Assembly: GCA_958414825.1 (NCBI GenBank)
Contig: CATYXQ010000081.1
Span: forward strand, 1-5,047
DNA length: 5,047 bases
Direction of reading: 5' to 3'
Origin: an uncultured Eubacteriales bacterium
Lineage (GTDB): Bacteria; Bacillota; Clostridia; Oscillospirales; CAG-272
A program made the position numbers and the translations under genes. The notes under the pieces were generated by a model. It searched no databases, was not told the DNA's origin, and worked only from the letters and a program-made list of their open reading frames with translations. Every line of letters begins with the position of its first letter. Position 1 is the first letter of the stretch. Positions 4,431 through 5,047 of the stretch are shown in pieces.

Positions 4431-5047
4431 ATGAAAGATAAAAAGCTATCCATGGCCGATCTTGCCTTGGAATTGACAAAAAAAGACGCGCAAAGCGCTG
4501 CGGAAGCCAAAAAATCCAATACGCTGTCCGCACGGCAGATGATTCAGGCAATTTTGGATGAATCAACTTTTGCCGAAATCGGAACCTATGTGCGGCGGTC
4601 GGCAGACAGCGACGAATTTGAAGGCGTCATTTGCGGGTACGGCGCAATAGATTCAAGACTTGTATTCATATTTGCGCAGGACTTTTTCAGAATGAAAGGC
4701 GCATTTGACCGGCAGCAGGCCAAAAAAATTTGTGACTTATATGCACTCGCCGAAAAAAGCGGCGCACCGATTATCGGTATTTTCAACAGTGCAGGCGCAT
4801 GTATTCGCGAGGGCGTGGATGCGCTCGGCGCATACGGTGAAGTCATGCGTGCCGCCGCAAAAGTGTCGGGCATCATTCCGCAGATCGCCTACATTCACGG
4901 TATTTGCGCCGGAAGTGCGGCAGTCATCTCCTCCATGTTCGATATTTCCGTCTCGGTAAAAGATAAATCCAGCGTCTATGTAAATCCGCCCTCCCTGCTT
5001 TCCGCAAAAGACGCAGGTAGCGCACAACATGCGGCTAAAACCGGACT
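4431..5047 (+). CDS. Acyl-CoA carboxyltransferase (PccB/MmdA-like), N-terminal part, cut by window end
   Basis: The open frame runs to the window end (205 codons plus 2 nt); family members usually have about 470-520 residues, so less than half is seen. It belongs to the crotonase-fold carboxyltransferases that move a carboxyl group between biotin and an acyl-CoA: propionyl-CoA or acetyl-CoA carboxylase beta chains and the sodium-pumping methylmalonyl-CoA decarboxylase alpha chain. Recognisable blocks are GYGAIDSRLVFIFAQDF (69-85), the first oxyanion loop NSAGACIREGVDALGAYGE (119-137), SGIIPQIAYIHG (146-157) and the second loop CAGSAAVISSMFD (159-171). The first loop departs from the common DSGGARIQEG. 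ATG 4431 is fixed by GGAGGT 5 bp upstream. It is the first gene of a new unit after the terminator. Biotin carrier, membrane decarboxylase or biotin carboxylase genes would be expected downstream but lie outside the window, so substrate and reaction direction cannot be decided. Confidence 0.9.
   Translation, partial: MKDKKLSMADLALELTKKDAQSAAEAKKSNTLSARQMIQAILDESTFAEIGTYVRRSADSDEFEGVICGYGAIDSRLVFIFAQDFFRMKGAFDRQQAKKICDLYALAEKSGAPIIGIFNSAGACIREGVDALGAYGEVMRAAAKVSGIIPQIAYIHGICAGSAAVISSMFDISVSVKDKSSVYVNPPSLLSAKDAGSAQHAAKTG

Noticed and set aside
4586..5030. - strand and alternate + strand frames across the carboxyltransferase
   Set aside because: The + strand frame from 4431 carries the carboxyltransferase motifs continuously to the window end and has the GGAGGT site; the others are shadows.
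1..5047. CRISPR array, tRNA or rRNA gene, insertion sequence, attachment-site repeats
   Set aside because: I saw no regularly spaced repeats, no tRNA or rRNA signature, no transposase and no matching terminal repeats. The recombinase alone does not show a mobile element.

Overview
The window looks like a piece of Firmicutes chromosome, most likely an anaerobic spore-forming Clostridia (Oscillospiraceae-like). The reasons are a recognisable YunB sporulation protein, a DivIVA-family protein, a class I (Fe-S type) fumarase subunit, a biotin-dependent-type carboxyltransferase, strong GGAGG ribosome binding sites, and coding DNA of moderate GC separated by short AT-rich spacers. This assignment is an inference from gene content. 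All well-supported genes lie on the + strand, and none is visibly frameshifted.

Layout. 1-106: AT-rich leader with a TATAAT box. 107-1135: XerC/XerD-like tyrosine recombinase with the full catalytic set. 1211-1909: yunB, starting at GTG, behind a TTGACA-17-TAAGAT promoter. 1992-2768: DivIVA-domain coiled-coil protein behind an extended -10 promoter. 2771-3298: beta subunit of a class I fumarate hydratase, with no alpha subunit next to it. 3323-4192: XRE-family regulator with a helical, TPR-like C-terminal region. 4200-4244: a 21-bp perfect inverted repeat that is a clear intrinsic terminator. 4245-4430: AT-rich regulatory spacer with an 11-bp inverted repeat, an extended -10 promoter and a small hairpin that holds the Shine-Dalgarno sequence in its loop. 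4431-5047 (cut by the window end): the N-terminal ~205 residues of an acyl-CoA carboxyltransferase.

How the genes relate. The DivIVA-like gene, the fumarase beta gene and the regulator are almost contiguous (2 and 24 bp gaps) and are bounded by a promoter and a terminator, so they probably form one operon. The recombinase and yunB each have a promoter-like sequence and look independently expressed. The carboxyltransferase starts a new unit that continues past the window. Fumarase and a methylmalonyl-CoA decarboxylase or propionyl-CoA carboxylase type carboxyltransferase could both serve C4-dicarboxylate/propionate metabolism, but they are in separate transcription units and this link is speculative.

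I do not see a clear new system. The points most worth a second look are the fumarase beta subunit without its partner inside a cell-division/regulator operon, the Shine-Dalgarno hairpin before the carboxyltransferase, and the non-canonical oxyanion-loop sequence of that carboxyltransferase.
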